Source of the DNA: Catenaria anguillulae PL171
Taxonomy: Eukaryota > Blastocladiomycota > Blastocladiomycetes > Blastocladiales > Catenariaceae
Assembly: GCA_002102555.1 (NCBI GenBank)
Contig: MCFL01000006.1
Location: 124,001-188,000 of the forward strand
Length of the DNA: 64,000 nucleotides
Direction: 5' to 3'
The position numbers and the translations under genes are program-made. Below are positions 26,990 through 38,707 of this stretch, piece by piece (position 1 is the first letter of the stretch; each line of letters starts with the position of its first letter). The notes below the pieces were generated by a model, which worked only from the letters and a program-made list of their open reading frames with translations, searched no databases and was not told where the DNA came from.

Positions 26990-27343
26990 TTTTTTTTTTT
27001 TTAAATACAAGCAGCCTATGTACTGAGGGAGATCTAACCATTGATACACAAAGACACAAGCTCACACACACAAACACACAACTCCTTGGACTTGGCACTT
27101 GGGTATTCACTTGGGACCTTGGACCTTTGGCTTGATTCCAATGTTGTACAGCCACCAACCAAGGGTGGGCAAAGCAAGAATGCAAGCAATGCAGGTGCAG
27201 GGCCAGGAGGCCAGGGGCAGAAGGAGGCAATGTGGAGCAGAGACCAAGCAACCACAAGTGCACCAGATGACTTGGGTGGGGTTCGAACCCACGACCTTCG
27301 CCTTGCAAGGCGGGAGTGTTGCCACTATGCCAAAACCACTGGC
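26990..27343 (-). mobile_element. SINE-A, full length
   Basis: Same family as above. The TSD is acattgcaatattagc at 26974-26989 and, with one change, at 27344-27359. It lies just upstream of LINE-X copy D ORF1. Confidence 0.9.
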
Positions 27344-27417
27344 ACATTGCAATAATAGCATCCGACGCACTCTGAAGCTCCTTGGGCGGCTGGAACTAGG
27401 AGAAGAAGTCTTGGTTC

Positions 27418-28903
27418 TTTTTTTTTTTTTTTTGAACGCTACCACATGTATTGAAGCTGAAAACCAACACAGAAGCCTTGAAAGAAGGTACAAAAGCAGG
27501 AAGGTCACAGAACCAAGACACTCAATAGATGACAAAAGCAAGCAGAGAAAGTGGCAAGCAATTGGTGGTAGGGGCACTTGGCCATGGGGTCAAAGGAGAG
27601 GGTAGGAAGGGGAGCGAAAAGAGGATGTGAACAGAAGAGGAATAACAAAATCCAAAAATCAACACTCAACCACATCACAGTTGCACAACATAAACAATAT
27701 GCAAAAATAAATCAAGAAAGTTCAAGCACAGACGAGGGGGAACCATGTCAAATGAACAGAAAGCATCAACGGATTAGGAAAGATTACGCCACAAGCGCAG
27801 AGGCAGCAGTTGGGGATAGTGAGGGGACAAAAACAGAATGCATACCAGACTGCACCCCAACACGGGTAGCAAAGCGTTGCTGTGAGTGTCCAAACCCAAA
27901 CCTGGGGGTTGAGAGCCCTGGGAAGGTGCCGTGGAACCGCCATTCGCCAAAGGAAGCCGGTGCGTGCGAGGCTGAGGAGGAGCCAACGAGGGGTGGGCAG
28001 CCAGCGTGGCACTCGTAGATGTAATGTGCGGCAACGAGCGCAAGGTTCATGGGCGGCTGCCGGGCCACTGGGGCGTGTGCTTCCCGACAGTGGGGACATT
28101 GACAGGGCTGCCGGGTCGCAAACGGATTTTCTGGCGTGCGTCGCTCAACTGGTCCAACGAGCCTGCAACGCTCCTTCCACAGCACAGTTTGGATGGTCGT
28201 GGAAGCAATTGAGACAATTCGCGCAAGGATAGACACGAGGCTGGGAAATTGTTGCCGCAGGCGAGCCTCAACTACGCATGCTGCAGTTGCCTGTAATTTG
28301 GCTGGATCCATTAGCCGCTCGACGAGTGTCTTTGCTGCCGCTTGGTGCACTGTCATCCTGCGACGCCGTAACAACTCCACGACTTGCTCGTGCACATCTA
28401 ATCGGCATGTCCAGAGTATGTTGACAAGTGCGCGACACTTGAGCCAATGCTGTTGATCGTCGAGAGCACCGCAGAGCACACAATTTGGGGACGGTACCCG
28501 CTCTGGCCAATACTTGTGGAGTTGAGCACGAGTTGGCAGGCGACTCGTCAAAACCTTGACGCGGAACGTGACTGATGCGTTGTCGGCAAACAATGCGAAC
28601 ATGGCCGATGCCTTGCGACCATTACGAATGGCCCCGTCAAACACCATCAGGTCAGGCTGCCCAACCAACTTGAGCATATATGAGTACAAATTGACGCGGG
28701 ATTGCATCTGTGCTTGTCGCCGAATTGTGCGGCCCACCTGTGCGTATACCAGCTCATGACCTACCTGCACCAGCGCGCCAAAGTCAATTGCGTCCAGAAA
28801 CCGTGGCAAAAAGGCGTACACCTCACGGCAATTTGCACCACAACGGGCAAGCTCGTCAGCCCTCTTGTTCCCTGCATCCCCATCATGGCCCTTGACCTTC
28901 ACG
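27418..28903 (-). mobile_element. LINE-X copy E, cut by the copia element
   Basis: Poly(A) end at 27418-27433 (minus strand), a 3' UTR without a long microsatellite, then an open ORF2 C-terminus. The coding part (28903-27784) has VKVKGHDGDAGNKRADELA of RNase H, the CCHC module CVLCGALDDQQHWLKC and the full C-terminal domain to ...PTAASALVA-stop without a break. It ends at 28903, where the copia LTR starts. This is the best-preserved LINE-X C-terminus in the window. Confidence 0.87.
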
Positions 28904-29208
28904 TGTTGAATATTTGGTCCAGAAGTAGCAAGATAAGTAGTGGGAGATTTTTGGTTGGGAGGGGGAGAGAGGGATGTCGTGATATTTCGGTGGCCGCTCC
29001 CCTGGAGCAGCATCCGGTCGGTTATGTGGGCATTTGGGCATTGCGGGTAGTCGTTGTTGCTTGTCTCATCGTAGTACCTTTTTTTCCATCTCTTCCTCTT
29101 CTCATCTTGTCAAGCGTGGTGCCTGACTACATAATGAGGATCGGCACTGGTCCCCTGATCCATTACTGTCAACGCGTCTGGACCATGCAGATCCTCCATT
29201 TTCCCACA
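28904..29208 (-). repeat. Copia LTR (3' side of the element)
   Basis: 305 bp. On the plus strand it starts TGTTGAATATTTGG and ends TTTTCCCACA, so in element orientation it runs TGTGGG...CAACA. A purine-rich TGCGGAGGAG precedes it in the element sense and may be the polypurine tract. Confidence 0.9.
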
Positions 29209-30295
29209 CTCCTCCGCAGGCGCCAACTTGGACATATCAAGCAACTCGCTGCGAGCATGAGTCCATGAGGTAGCAGGACATAGTACATGGCAAGAACATC
29301 TGCAACATGTACATGTATACATACACAAAAAAGGGGGGGTCTACAAGTCACGCTGCGGACACGGTTGAAGGGTCAACCACTCTCGGAAGCAGGCAAACAG
29401 CCGGATACCGAGGGGCTTGGTGAAGCCATCGGCAATGTTCTGCAACCCGGCAATAAACATGAGCCGGACGTAGTCGCGGTGCTGGTTTTCGCGCAGGAAT
29501 GCAAGTCGGATGGTAACGTGGCGGATTGTGCGGCGGAGACCATCTCCGTTTGCCAGTGCGATTGCAGCCTTGTTGTCGCAATTAATGCGAATCGGGTTTT
29601 GGCGCGAATTACCGATGAGCTCGGCAAGAAAGCGGACCAGCCATGTCCCATCTCGGACTGCTTCTACAGCGGCATTCACCTCTGCTTCTGCTGTTGATGT
29701 CGCAACCCATGGTTGCCGCCGACTTGACCATGATACGAGGCCACGTCCAATGCGGAAGCAGAAACCCGATGTGGAGCGTTGCGTGTTGGGGTCGTCGGCA
29801 TAGGATGAATCACAATACCGATCAACCGTGTCCCAGAAAGACGAGCCGGTTGGAACCTTTGGGTACCAGATGCCCAGATTGGGATACCGCTGGAGGTATC
29901 CCACAACTGTGAGCAGGTCGGCATAGTTGCGTTTGCTGGGGTTGCACGCTCGTCGAGCTGCAAAGTGGATGGCAAAGGCGATGTCCGGGCGCGTTCCAGT
30001 CGCAACAAAGAGGAGCATGCCCAATAGTTTCTGGTACCGCTTGTGCATTTCGGGCGAGAGAGGCGCTGGCTCAACTTCTTCCTTGACAACGTGGTTGCGC
30101 GCGGGCCGATCTTGGGCGTGGACTTCGCTGCCAAATTTGCGGATGATTCCTTCAATAAGCTGCGGCTGCCCCAGCCAGATGCCATCATGTCGCTGGACAA
30201 GCTTTGCGTTGAGAAATCCATCAGCGACACCAAGGTCCTTGATGTTGAGTGCAGGTTTCTCGCCAATCTTGTGCGTGAGCAATTGCATCTTGGTT

Positions 30296-31819
30296 TTTTT
30301 TTTTTTTTTTTCCAATCGCTACTGCATGCATTAAGACGTGAATCCAACACGGAAAGCTCAAGGTCAAGAAACAAGAGCAACTGGGATGGGGTCTTAAGCA
30401 CCCAAAAAGGAGGCACAGGCAAGCAAGAGAAGGCAGGCGAGTGGCAGTAGGGGTCATTTAAGACCTGAGGGAGGGGGGAAGGAAAGTGAGGGAGGGGGGG
30501 GCGCAACAAACACAACAACTACGACTTGCTGAGGAAGGAGTCGGGGTACGCGATGGAACCCTGCTCCTTTGCATAATGGGCCCAACTCTTCTCCCGCGCA
30601 GCCGCCAAGCGTTCCTCAAAGTTGTCGTACAAGCGAAGCTCGTCCAAAGCAACCTTGAGATCCACCTCGACGATGGCAAGATCACGGTTGACCCGCATGT
30701 AACGTTCCGAGGTCTTGGCCCGGTGGGACCTGAGCTCGGCCACGTCCTCCATTGTCATCTCCAACTCAGGCTTGAGGGCCTCAAAGTCCGCCAAGAACCC
30801 CTTCACTGAGCCAACAAGAGACTCCAAACGTTCCTCAAACACCTCGATCTTCTTGTTGGTTGCCATCAACTTTTCCTTGAAGCTGTCAACCCTGGCAACC
30901 ACCTGCTTGGTCATGTCCAACTTGAACGCCACCAGCAGGGCTTCTTGGTTGGCCACAAACGTGGCCAATTGTGCTTGAATCACTGACACCTTGTCGGTCA
31001 AGTCGTCAACCTTGCCGCGCAAATCCTTTTCGAGGTCATTGACCTTGTTGACTGCTTGCTTGGCGGCATCAGCATAGCTAACACCACCAGCACTTGTTGG
31101 CGCGGGCGCAGGGAGCGAGAACGAGGGGAGGGAGGTCTTGGCACAAGGGCGTGTGGGGCAAGTGGTTCTCAAGTGATCCAAAGAACCACAAGAGAAACAC
31201 AACCTGGCTGAACCGGCAAAGAAGCGCAAATCATGGCCATTAAGAGCATACTCGCCAAGGCCAACTGCGGCATCGGCATCCTCTTTGGACTCGTACTGCC
31301 ACAGGACGCGGGAGAATGAGCGAGCGCGGCAGTTGTCGACCAGCAGGGCATGGCCCTTGGCCAGCAAACCAGGAAGCTGACGGACAGTGTCATATGTGCA
31401 AAGAATCTGCACACTCTTGGCGTGGTCGGCACGGCAGTCAAGCCACTCCTTGATGCTAGTCATGGCATGGATGTACTGGCCGCGGAAAAAAGTTGAGGGC
31501 TTGCTTATGGACAAGGCCAAATCGTCATGGCTGTTGTAGGTGACTTCCAGGAACTTGATTCCAGCGACAGTACGCTGGTTGAGCAGCGTGACGACATTGT
31601 AGTGCGGCTTGAGGCGGGCGATTACTGCCCGTGGATCGACGGAAAATGGGACGGGCCCAACCCAACCTGTGATCGCCGATGCTTGGGCATCAACAATCAT
31701 GGGGTCGGTCATGGGAGGCGGGGCGATGACACTTGTATTGGGGTCAAGGCGAGTAGCTTGATGTATTGCTTGGAGTTAAAGAATTACATTCATTGATTTG
31801 GCTTTGCTTGCTTTCTTGC
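30296..31819 (-). mobile_element. ORF1-only retroposon, subfamily alpha, copy 1
   Basis: 1.52 kb, with poly(A) at 30296-30311 (minus strand). The duplication agcaattgcatcttggtt occurs at 30278-30295 and 31820-31837. Layout: ~105 bp 5' leader, one ORF (31712-30519), ~205 bp 3' UTR with a pyrimidine tract, CCCCTACTGCCACTCGCCTG and the terminal ATGCATGCAGTAGCGATTGG. No RT or endonuclease is present. It is inserted in the copia fossil, so it is younger than that. Confidence 0.9.
30519..31712 (-). CDS. Alpha ORF1-type RNA-binding protein (copy 1)
   Basis: 397 residues, uninterrupted, ATG to TAG. N-terminal domain with GWVGPVPFSVD, FRGQYIHAM and VDNCRARSFSRVLWQY; a zinc knuckle CFSCGSLDHLRTTC near residues 170-185; GGVSYADAAKQAVNKV; then a long coiled coil (VDDLTDKVSVIQAQLATF and following) and a C-terminal module ending EEKSWAHY-like, SFLSKS. 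The core around VDN-RAR-FS-V-W and the knuckle is homologous to LINE-X ORF1. By analogy it binds its own RNA as a trimer or larger assembly. The coiled-coil oligomer state is inference. Confidence 0.85.
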   Translation of the reverse strand: MTDPMIVDAQASAITGWVGPVPFSVDPRAVIARLKPHYNVVTLLNQRTVAGIKFLEVTYNSHDDLALSISKPSTFFRGQYIHAMTSIKEWLDCRADHAKSVQILCTYDTVRQLPGLLAKGHALLVDNCRARSFSRVLWQYESKEDADAAVGLGEYALNGHDLRFFAGSARLCFSCGSLDHLRTTCPTRPCAKTSLPSFSLPAPAPTSAGGVSYADAAKQAVNKVNDLEKDLRGKVDDLTDKVSVIQAQLATFVANQEALLVAFKLDMTKQVVARVDSFKEKLMATNKKIEVFEERLESLVGSVKGFLADFEALKPELEMTMEDVAELRSHRAKTSERYMRVNRDLAIVEVDLKVALDELRLYDNFEERLAAAREKSWAHYAKEQGSIAYPDSFLSKS

Positions 31820-34800
31820 AGCAATTGCATCTTGGTTGACTCGATGGCGGCCATTGATGGTCCAGTGATGAGCAAGTCGTCGACATAGATGACAATGAGC
31901 ACGAGAACAGACGCAGTCTGCTTGTCCTTTTGCACGAGCATGCAGTCCTCGTTCTTGCAGCCTTCAAAACCGAGCGCAAACAACACCTCGCGCAAGTACT
32001 CGGCCCAGTGGCGACCCGCCTCCTTCAATCCGTAGAGCGACTTGATGAGTAGTAGCGCCTCGTCCTTCTCAACATAGTAACCTGGTGGCGCCCACATGAG
32101 GGTTGGTCGTTTGAGTGTTGCATGGAGATACGCGTTGGATACATCCATGGCGAAAATTGTCCAGCCGTGGGCGGCAGCAAGGGCGATGACAATGCATACG
32201 ACGGTCAAACTTGGGGTCCCAGAGTACGTCTCCATTCCTTCGGCCGATTGCTGGTCGCCGCGGGCAACAAGCCTCGCCTTGAACTTGGTCAGTACCCATC
32301 TGGGTTGCTCTTGGTGTCATACACCCATTTGCACCCAATCGGTCGCTGGCCGGGTTGAATCTTGACAATTTCGAATGTGCTGTTTCCTTCGAGAGCCGCA
32401 AGCTCGACTAGCTCTGCATACTTCCAATACTCTGCATTTTCGTCAGTTTGTGCTTCTTTGTACGTTCTTGGAACGCGCACGTCAGCAGCCTTGACTTTTG
32501 GTATGTCGAGCTCCATGGAGTTGAGCAGTTGCGCAGTTGCACGGGCAAGCTGTCGGCCAGTTTGCCGGTTGATTTGCGGTAGTTGATCACCGTGGAGTGC
32601 GAGTGAAGCGAAAACTGGCTCAGTGGTTGATGTAGCGCGAGGGCCGCAAGCGCCCCTCTCCCCTGCACTGGGGCGGTGAAGCGTAATCTCAATGTACGGG
32701 ATGGTGGTCGGCCGAGGCGGGAAGTGCGCACGGCGAGGCGGCAAGCGGGAGCTCGGCGGTGGCAGCAGCGATGGCGAGCGTCGACGAGGCAACGGCATGC
32801 GGCCAGCAGGGGTGGCACGTGCGCGGTGTGCGCGGGTCGGCCGGGATCCAGGCTCCTCATCATCAAACAAGGGCGGTTCAACGTCAGAGCCGGAGCCCAC
32901 AGGTCCGTAGTCGCTGTCCGCTGCGTCATCGGGGCCGCCACGGGAGGCAAAGGCCTCATTCAGCGCTGAGCAGAACTCGGGCGATGGGCCTGCAATAGCA
33001 CGAGCGACCGCATCACTCTCGATGAAGCGCGCAGACACGGACTCGAGGACAGAGTCCGAAGATGGGTCCAACAGCATAAAGGTGGAACAATCGCTGTCCT
33101 TGTATCCCACGAACACACGCTTCTCGGCAGCAGGGCACAGCTTGAAGACTGTCGCGTCGGGATTCGGCAGCTGGAAGGCCGTTGCGCCAAAAACACGAAG
33201 ACGGGGAACGAATCTCAAGTCATAGAATGCCTGGTATGGAGTCAATCCCTGCAGCGCTGGCAGCAGGGTGTGGTTGCGCACGATGCCAGCAAAGCAGGCG
33301 GCATGCGGCCAAAGGACAGCAGCGTCCTCTGCGGGCACAAGGCCATCCAAGTGGAGCAGGTGGGCGCGCGCGCGCTCATTGATGTGCCGATTGAGGCGCT
33401 CGATGCGTCCATTTGCCTGGTGGTGGCCCGCAAGCGATAGGTAGCAAGGGACATTACGCTCAGCAAGCCATGCTTTGAACTGAGCATTGACGAATTCCGT
33501 GCCGTGGTCATGCTGGACGGCCTGGAGGCAGTGCAAAGTGCGGCGCTCCCAAAGTGTCACAAGAGAGGAAAATGCACGGAAGACGGAGTCGGATTTGTCT
33601 GGAATCGGGATGACAGCGCAAAAATCCGAGTAATCGTCAAGCACAACGAGCAAGTGTTGGACGCCGCCATCACCAAATCGAGCAACAATGTTGAGGTCAA
33701 TGAACAAACGCTGGAGCAGTTCAGTTGATCTGAGGAACTGCGATGCAGCAAATGTGCGCCGCTGAGTCGCTAGGGCCAGGCCACACGTGTGGCAATCAAT
33801 GGTGCGTGGGTGCAGGCCGAGCGACTTGCAAAGCATCGTCCACGACGGTCCAGAGATGTGGTTGTAAGCAACGTGGAGCTGGAGCAGGCGGTCAGCGGAC
33901 GGCGACCCCGACACAGGATCCGCGGTGGAATCTGCCGCCGCAGCGTATGCCAACTCAAATGCACGTTCAAAGTCAGTCTGGTAGACCTCACTGAGTTCGC
34001 CAATGCGGCTGTCAAACAGGGAGTTCGCACAAAACATGTAGTCGGCGCCGTGTGAGGCAACGTAGGCCGTGGCGATAGAGTCGTCACTGCCAAGCGCAAA
34101 TGGCTCCCAAGTATCAACGTCGCGCAAGCCACCGGCATACACACCAGCAGCAGCAGCATCCTGCGAGAGCACAAGGAGTGCAGAGGCCCCATCGCACGCA
34201 GTCAATCCCACTTCCGGCGGCATGGCAGTCATAGGGAGGAACCAAAGACCACCCCGGGCAACGAGTGGGAAGCGCGGCAGGGTGATGTCGTCACACACAC
34301 AGTGGGCTGGGACAGAGTCCGGCCGGAGCACGGGAGGCAACCTTGGGCGGCAATCAGGAGCATGAATCACAATGTACTGAATTCCGATGAAAGTAGAGAA
34401 TTGGATACGGGGATACGCAACAGTGACGAGTTGCGGGGAGAGCAAGCAGGTGGCCAAACGAGGCACAAGGAGGACATTGAACAAGTAGATTGGCGGGTGG
34501 TCAGACCCAAGGGGAAGCTTGACCGTTCCAATATGCGTGGCAGACACGAAACTCTTGTTGGCAACGGAGATCTTGCACTCAGCGGCGAGCGGGGTCAAAT
34601 CGACAAAGTCACTCCTAAACGGGGTCATGTGGCGCGAGCAACCACTGTCAACACACCAATCAGAGTGCCCGTTGTGCAGGGAGGCAACAAGTACCTCGTC
34701 ACGGGCAACGGCGTCGTGCTGGCCAGCCAAATACGCAACAGCGTCGCCAGCGCGCTGGCCGCGGCGGTCATGCCCGTCTTGCGGGGCACGGTCGGCAGCA

Positions 34801-37785
34801 CGTTGAGGTGCACCCATGGCCGGGGCGCGCGCTGGGCCAGGGACACGACCTCCCTCGGCAGCAATGCGCTTGACCGTGGACCATACCAGGTTCTTTGGCA
34901 TGTCGCAGAGCCGCGGAACGTGGCCGGTCCAGCTGCAGTTGTTGCAAGTGGCAGTCTTGTGCTCCGCGAGCAAGCATGAGCGGTCGCCGGGCGGGCGCTT
35001 GTTCTTGCAGTGCTTCGTCCAGCACCGCCAGCAACGGGCGTCAAAGTTATCAAGCTTGAACTGCTGAGACAGGACGCGCTGCGGGTTGGGCGGCGGACGA
35101 GAGCCGGACGACGATGACGAGGCGCGCGCGGGCGCCGAGCCGGCAGACGACGAGTGCTGGTATTGGGGCCTGGCGGCGGGCGCGTTAGCGCCAAACAGGC
35201 GCTCCCAGTGCGATTCGCGCTCGCGCTCGCCTGGGTGCAGCTTAAACAGCGCCTTCTCAAAAATTTGCGAGATGCCGTGCGCGGTGATGGCGGCACCATC
35301 CGAGCGTGCGCGCGCGAGATCAACATAAAATTGGGAAAATTTTGGCGTGTCGCCAATGGCCGCGTACAGTCCCTTCTCGATGGACGCAAGCGTGCCCGGA
35401 TCGAGGGGGTCGGAGCCCTTCTTCTTGTCAATGTGCGCAATGGCCGCCGCGACCGATTGCAGCCCCTGCACAAACTCCTCCGAGGACTTGTAGGCGCGCG
35501 GGTCGATGGTCTCCAAGGCGCTGATGCAGTACACACGTGCCTCTGCGGATGTCTTGCCGGGCGCGTCCATCAACTTCTTTAGGAACGTGGCCCAGGTCTC
35601 GCCCTGGATGACGCCAAACGAGCGGCCCTTGATGGCCTTGCGGGCAGCCGCGACCAGGAACGAGCTGAATGGGGCAGCCATGGACCCGTCGGCATGCGCG
35701 CCGAGGTACTTCTTCGCCCAATCCTCGTGGCCCATGCTCGCCAGCTCATGGCAACGGACCTGCTTGCAAATCTCAAGGACCTCCTCCAACCAGTGGGTCC
35801 AGGTGACCGGCGTTGCCTTGGCGTAGTCGATGCTGGGGAATACCACGGCCTTGACGACATCCGCGCGGGGCACCATCTGCAGCGCCAGTTCTTTGGCGCG
35901 CGCTTTCAGCACCTCGGCCTGCAACTCGGGGTTCAGGGCCTCGAGCGTACCCGCGGCAGCCGTGACGGCCTGGGTGGCAGGCGGCAGGGTAGGGGCGCCG
36001 TTGGCGGGGGCTTTGCTGGCAGCCGCAGTGCCTTCTCCCTCGGGCGCATGGGTGTCGGGCAATGGGGTAACGCCTGCGGTTCCCCGCGGCAGGAATTCGG
36101 CGCCCGCGGAAATGGCGGCCGTTCGAGCTCTGAGCGCCAGCAGCACCGCTTCCTCTTCGGCAAGCGCGGCTTTTTCTTTGGCGATCTGACTGCGCAGGTC
36201 ATCGAGTGTGCCTTGTGCCTCCTCCGTCTCAAGGCGGATGCGCTTACGGCGCTCCTGGACTCGATCAGTTCCTTCACCGCATCGGCCAAATGCGCCTGGG
36301 GATCGACGGGTCCGTCACCGGGCGACGCGTTACGTTTGCGAGGATGGGGCGTGGATTCGGCAGTCCTACCTATGGTAATGACAGGCAAATAGCGAAACAG
36401 GTGGGGTGTGTGTGAGCGCTCACCCAATCGCCACGGCATGCAGAAGGTCGTGTCAGACAGTATGTGACAGGGTACCGTCTTGCAGGGCTTCCTCATCTGA
36501 ATCAGTCTGTGGCCCACCACCAGGAGCTGCAGGCCCACGGCCACGGGTGACAGCCGTATGCGGCTCACCATTGGACGGTACCGGGTTGCAGTGCGGGTCG
36601 TGGCTGTTTGAGCAAGGGGCAATACGGTGACCGGATTGTGGTGGGGTCAGTGGTTGTTCCATATGTAGCCCGCCCGCTTCCAAAAACAGCAGGCGTACCG
36701 GCATCAGCAGCGGTCCACAGCGGCGAGTCCATGAATGCAACACGGTAGCTCAAGAAGAGGTGCGGCGTGATCTTCAAGTTGTGCTTGCGGATGAACGGCA
36801 GCGCCTTGGCAGGATCCACACACTGCCACAAGCATCTCAGCGAATTGAGATCGATGCCGTCGGGGTCAGGATGGAAGGAATGGACGGCCGCAGCCTCGAC
36901 CCAGGGCGTGATCGCTTGCGAGGGTAGCACGACGGGTGGGAGTTCGGTGTCATAATGGTCAATGCGGACAGGCATGCCGACCTTGTCGATAAGGCCACGT
37001 AGCTCCCAGGCCATAAAGTAGGCGCTGGTCTGTGCAACCGTCAGGTCGTTGCCGGCGACGCCGTAGCGGTCAGTGATCCACTCGAGGACTTCATCGGTGA
37101 GGAGGTCATCCCCCAGCAGAGTCTCTCTTGAGTGGTACTTGGCGGTAGCAAATTTGGCGGTCGCGTTGATCAGAGCGCCGGCTTTGTTGTAGGCCGAGCG
37201 CAGGGCCTCGTAGTCGGGGTCAGCGGGGGGCGGAGCAGATGCCATGGTGCAGTGGTGATTGCTGGTAAGGTACAGCGGCAGGTGTAGTATCACAGTGGAC
37301 TGACATGTGCAATGTCTCCAGCGCGTCTCACCGTGGGACGCCCTCTGCTTTGGTGGCGTTAGGGGGATCGGCGGCCCCGCAGTCTGCCAAGCAGGGCGAT
37401 CGCCACGTGTGACCGCATCCCGTCTCGCCAAGGGGACAGCAGCAGCAGAATGCGATGGAAGGAGCGACGGGAACAGTCAAGCAACGGGTTTACTTTGAAG
37501 TGTATATCATTATGCGACGATGAACTGAACAGCGATATCATTATGCAACAATAAACAGAGCAGCGACGGGCAAGAGTAGGAAGGGGGCAGTCAGCGTGGC
37601 ACATTCAGGGTCAGTCAGCGCGAAACTGGGACGCCCAGTCTCATGGAACAGCGGCAGGTAGTACACAAGCCAGCTGTGTGGGTGTCATTGGTGCGTAGCG
37701 CGAGTGTCAAGCAGTCCAAGCGGGGTTGCGCATGGTGCTGGACGGCAAGCGTCTAAACGGGGGCAAGGAAAAAAAAAAAAAAACA

Positions 37786-38265
37786 GGTGCAGCGAGCTGC
37801 GCGTGGATTCGGGTAGCGATGAGCTGAGTAGCGGCGAAAGCAAGTGCAGCCGAGCTGCGCGCGGTGCTGAACAGCGAGAAGCTGAACAGCGGTGAAAGCA
37901 AGTGCAGCCAAGCTGCGCGTGGATTCGGTAGCGATGAGCTGAGTAGCGGCGAAAGCAAGTGCAGCCGAGCTGCGCGCGGTGCTGAACAGCGAGAAGCTGA
38001 ACAGCGGCGAAAGCAAGTGCAGCCGAGCTGCGCGTGGTGCTGACAGCGAGGAGCTGAGCAGCGACGAAAGCAAGTGCAGCCGAGCTGCGCGCGGTGCTGA
38101 ACAGCGAGGGGCGGAGAAGCGACGAGAGCGGGTGCAGCCGAGCGGTGCATGCTACTGAACAGCGGGAATTGAGTAGCGACGAAGGCGGGTGCAGCCGAGC
38201 TGCGCATGGTGCTGAGCAGCGAGAACCTGGGCAGCAACGGATCGAGTGCAACCGAGTTGCGCAGA
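37786..38265 (-). repeat. 57-58 bp tandem repeat in the copia leader
   Basis: About eight degenerate units around GCAAGTGCAGCCGAGCTGCG, GGTGCTGAACAGCGAGAAG and CTGAACAGCGGCGAAA. The central units are almost identical; the outer ones (38100-38265) have drifted. It lies between the 5' LTR and the first reading frame, so it belongs to the untranslated leader. Confidence 0.88.
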
Positions 38266-38382
38266 GAGGGGGGGGGCAGTGCAATTTGATGTCGGTAGGT
38301 GCGGCAGCGTCTTTGTTTCGCTCGAGGTTCATGCGATCTAGACCAAATATTCGCCAGTTCAGCTCTGCGGCAGCATTGAGCT

Positions 38383-38397
38383 GTGAGACTCTTAATC
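38383..38397 (-). other. Copia primer-binding site matching tRNA-Lys(CUU) anticodon arm
   Basis: Immediately inside the 5' LTR the plus strand reads gtgagactcttaatc, which is the anticodon stem-loop of eukaryotic tRNA-Lys(CUU) (TGAGACTCTTAATCT). The element's sense strand is therefore complementary to the middle of that tRNA rather than to its 3' end. This is the arrangement known for Drosophila copia, which uses a 5' half of initiator tRNA-Met cut after nucleotide 39. Confidence 0.75.
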
Positions 38398-38707
38398 TGT
38401 TGAATATTTGGTCCAGAAGTAGCAAGATAAGTAGTGGGAGATTTTTGGTTGGGAGGGGGAGAGAGGGATGTCGTGATATCTCGGTGGCCGCTCCCCTGGA
38501 GCAGCATACGGTCGGTTATGTGGGCATTCGGGCATTGCGGGTAGTCGTTGTTGCTTGTCTCATCGTAGTACCTTTTTCTCTATCTCCCTTTTTTTTGTTC
38601 TCATATTGTCAAGCGTGGTGCCTGACTACACAATGAGGATCGGCACTGGTCCCCTGATCCATTACTGTCAACGCGTCTGGACCATGCAGATCCTCCATTT
38701 TCCCACA
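38398..38707 (-). repeat. Copia LTR (5' side of the element)
   Basis: 310 bp, same ends as the LTR at 28904-29208. Flanks of the two LTRs do not match (TCACG on the left, CTCTT on the right), so no target duplication is visible. Confidence 0.9.

Larger units (their letters stand above)
28904..38707 (-). mobile_element. Ty1/copia LTR retrotransposon, fossil
   Basis: Copia-type element on the minus strand with an LTR at each end. Parts, from its 5' side: LTR (38398-38707), primer-binding site, leader with a 57-58 bp tandem repeat (37786-38265), a region with two gag-like reading frames (about 35000-37250), a zinc-finger and protease/integrase region (about 32700-35000), RT (about 31840-32600 and the 29700-30280 side), RNase H (29341-29900) and the other LTR. 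The order protease-integrase-RT-RNase H is that of copia. An ORF1-only retroposon (30296-31819) sits in the RT region. The LTRs look about 96-97% identical by eye, so the insertion is fairly recent. The element is broken: one nested insertion plus a few further breaks. Confidence 0.87.

Noticed and set aside
29287-29697. Plus-strand frame of 136 codons with Cys-rich end
   Set aside because: It is antisense to the copia RNase H region and has no independent support.
32676-32998. Plus-strand open frames opposite the copia coding region
   Set aside because: They are antisense shadows of a GC-rich coding sequence with no recognisable domain.
37786-38265. Tandem array as a CRISPR or satellite locus
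   Set aside because: Units are contiguous without unique spacers, there are only about eight, and the array sits inside the copia leader.
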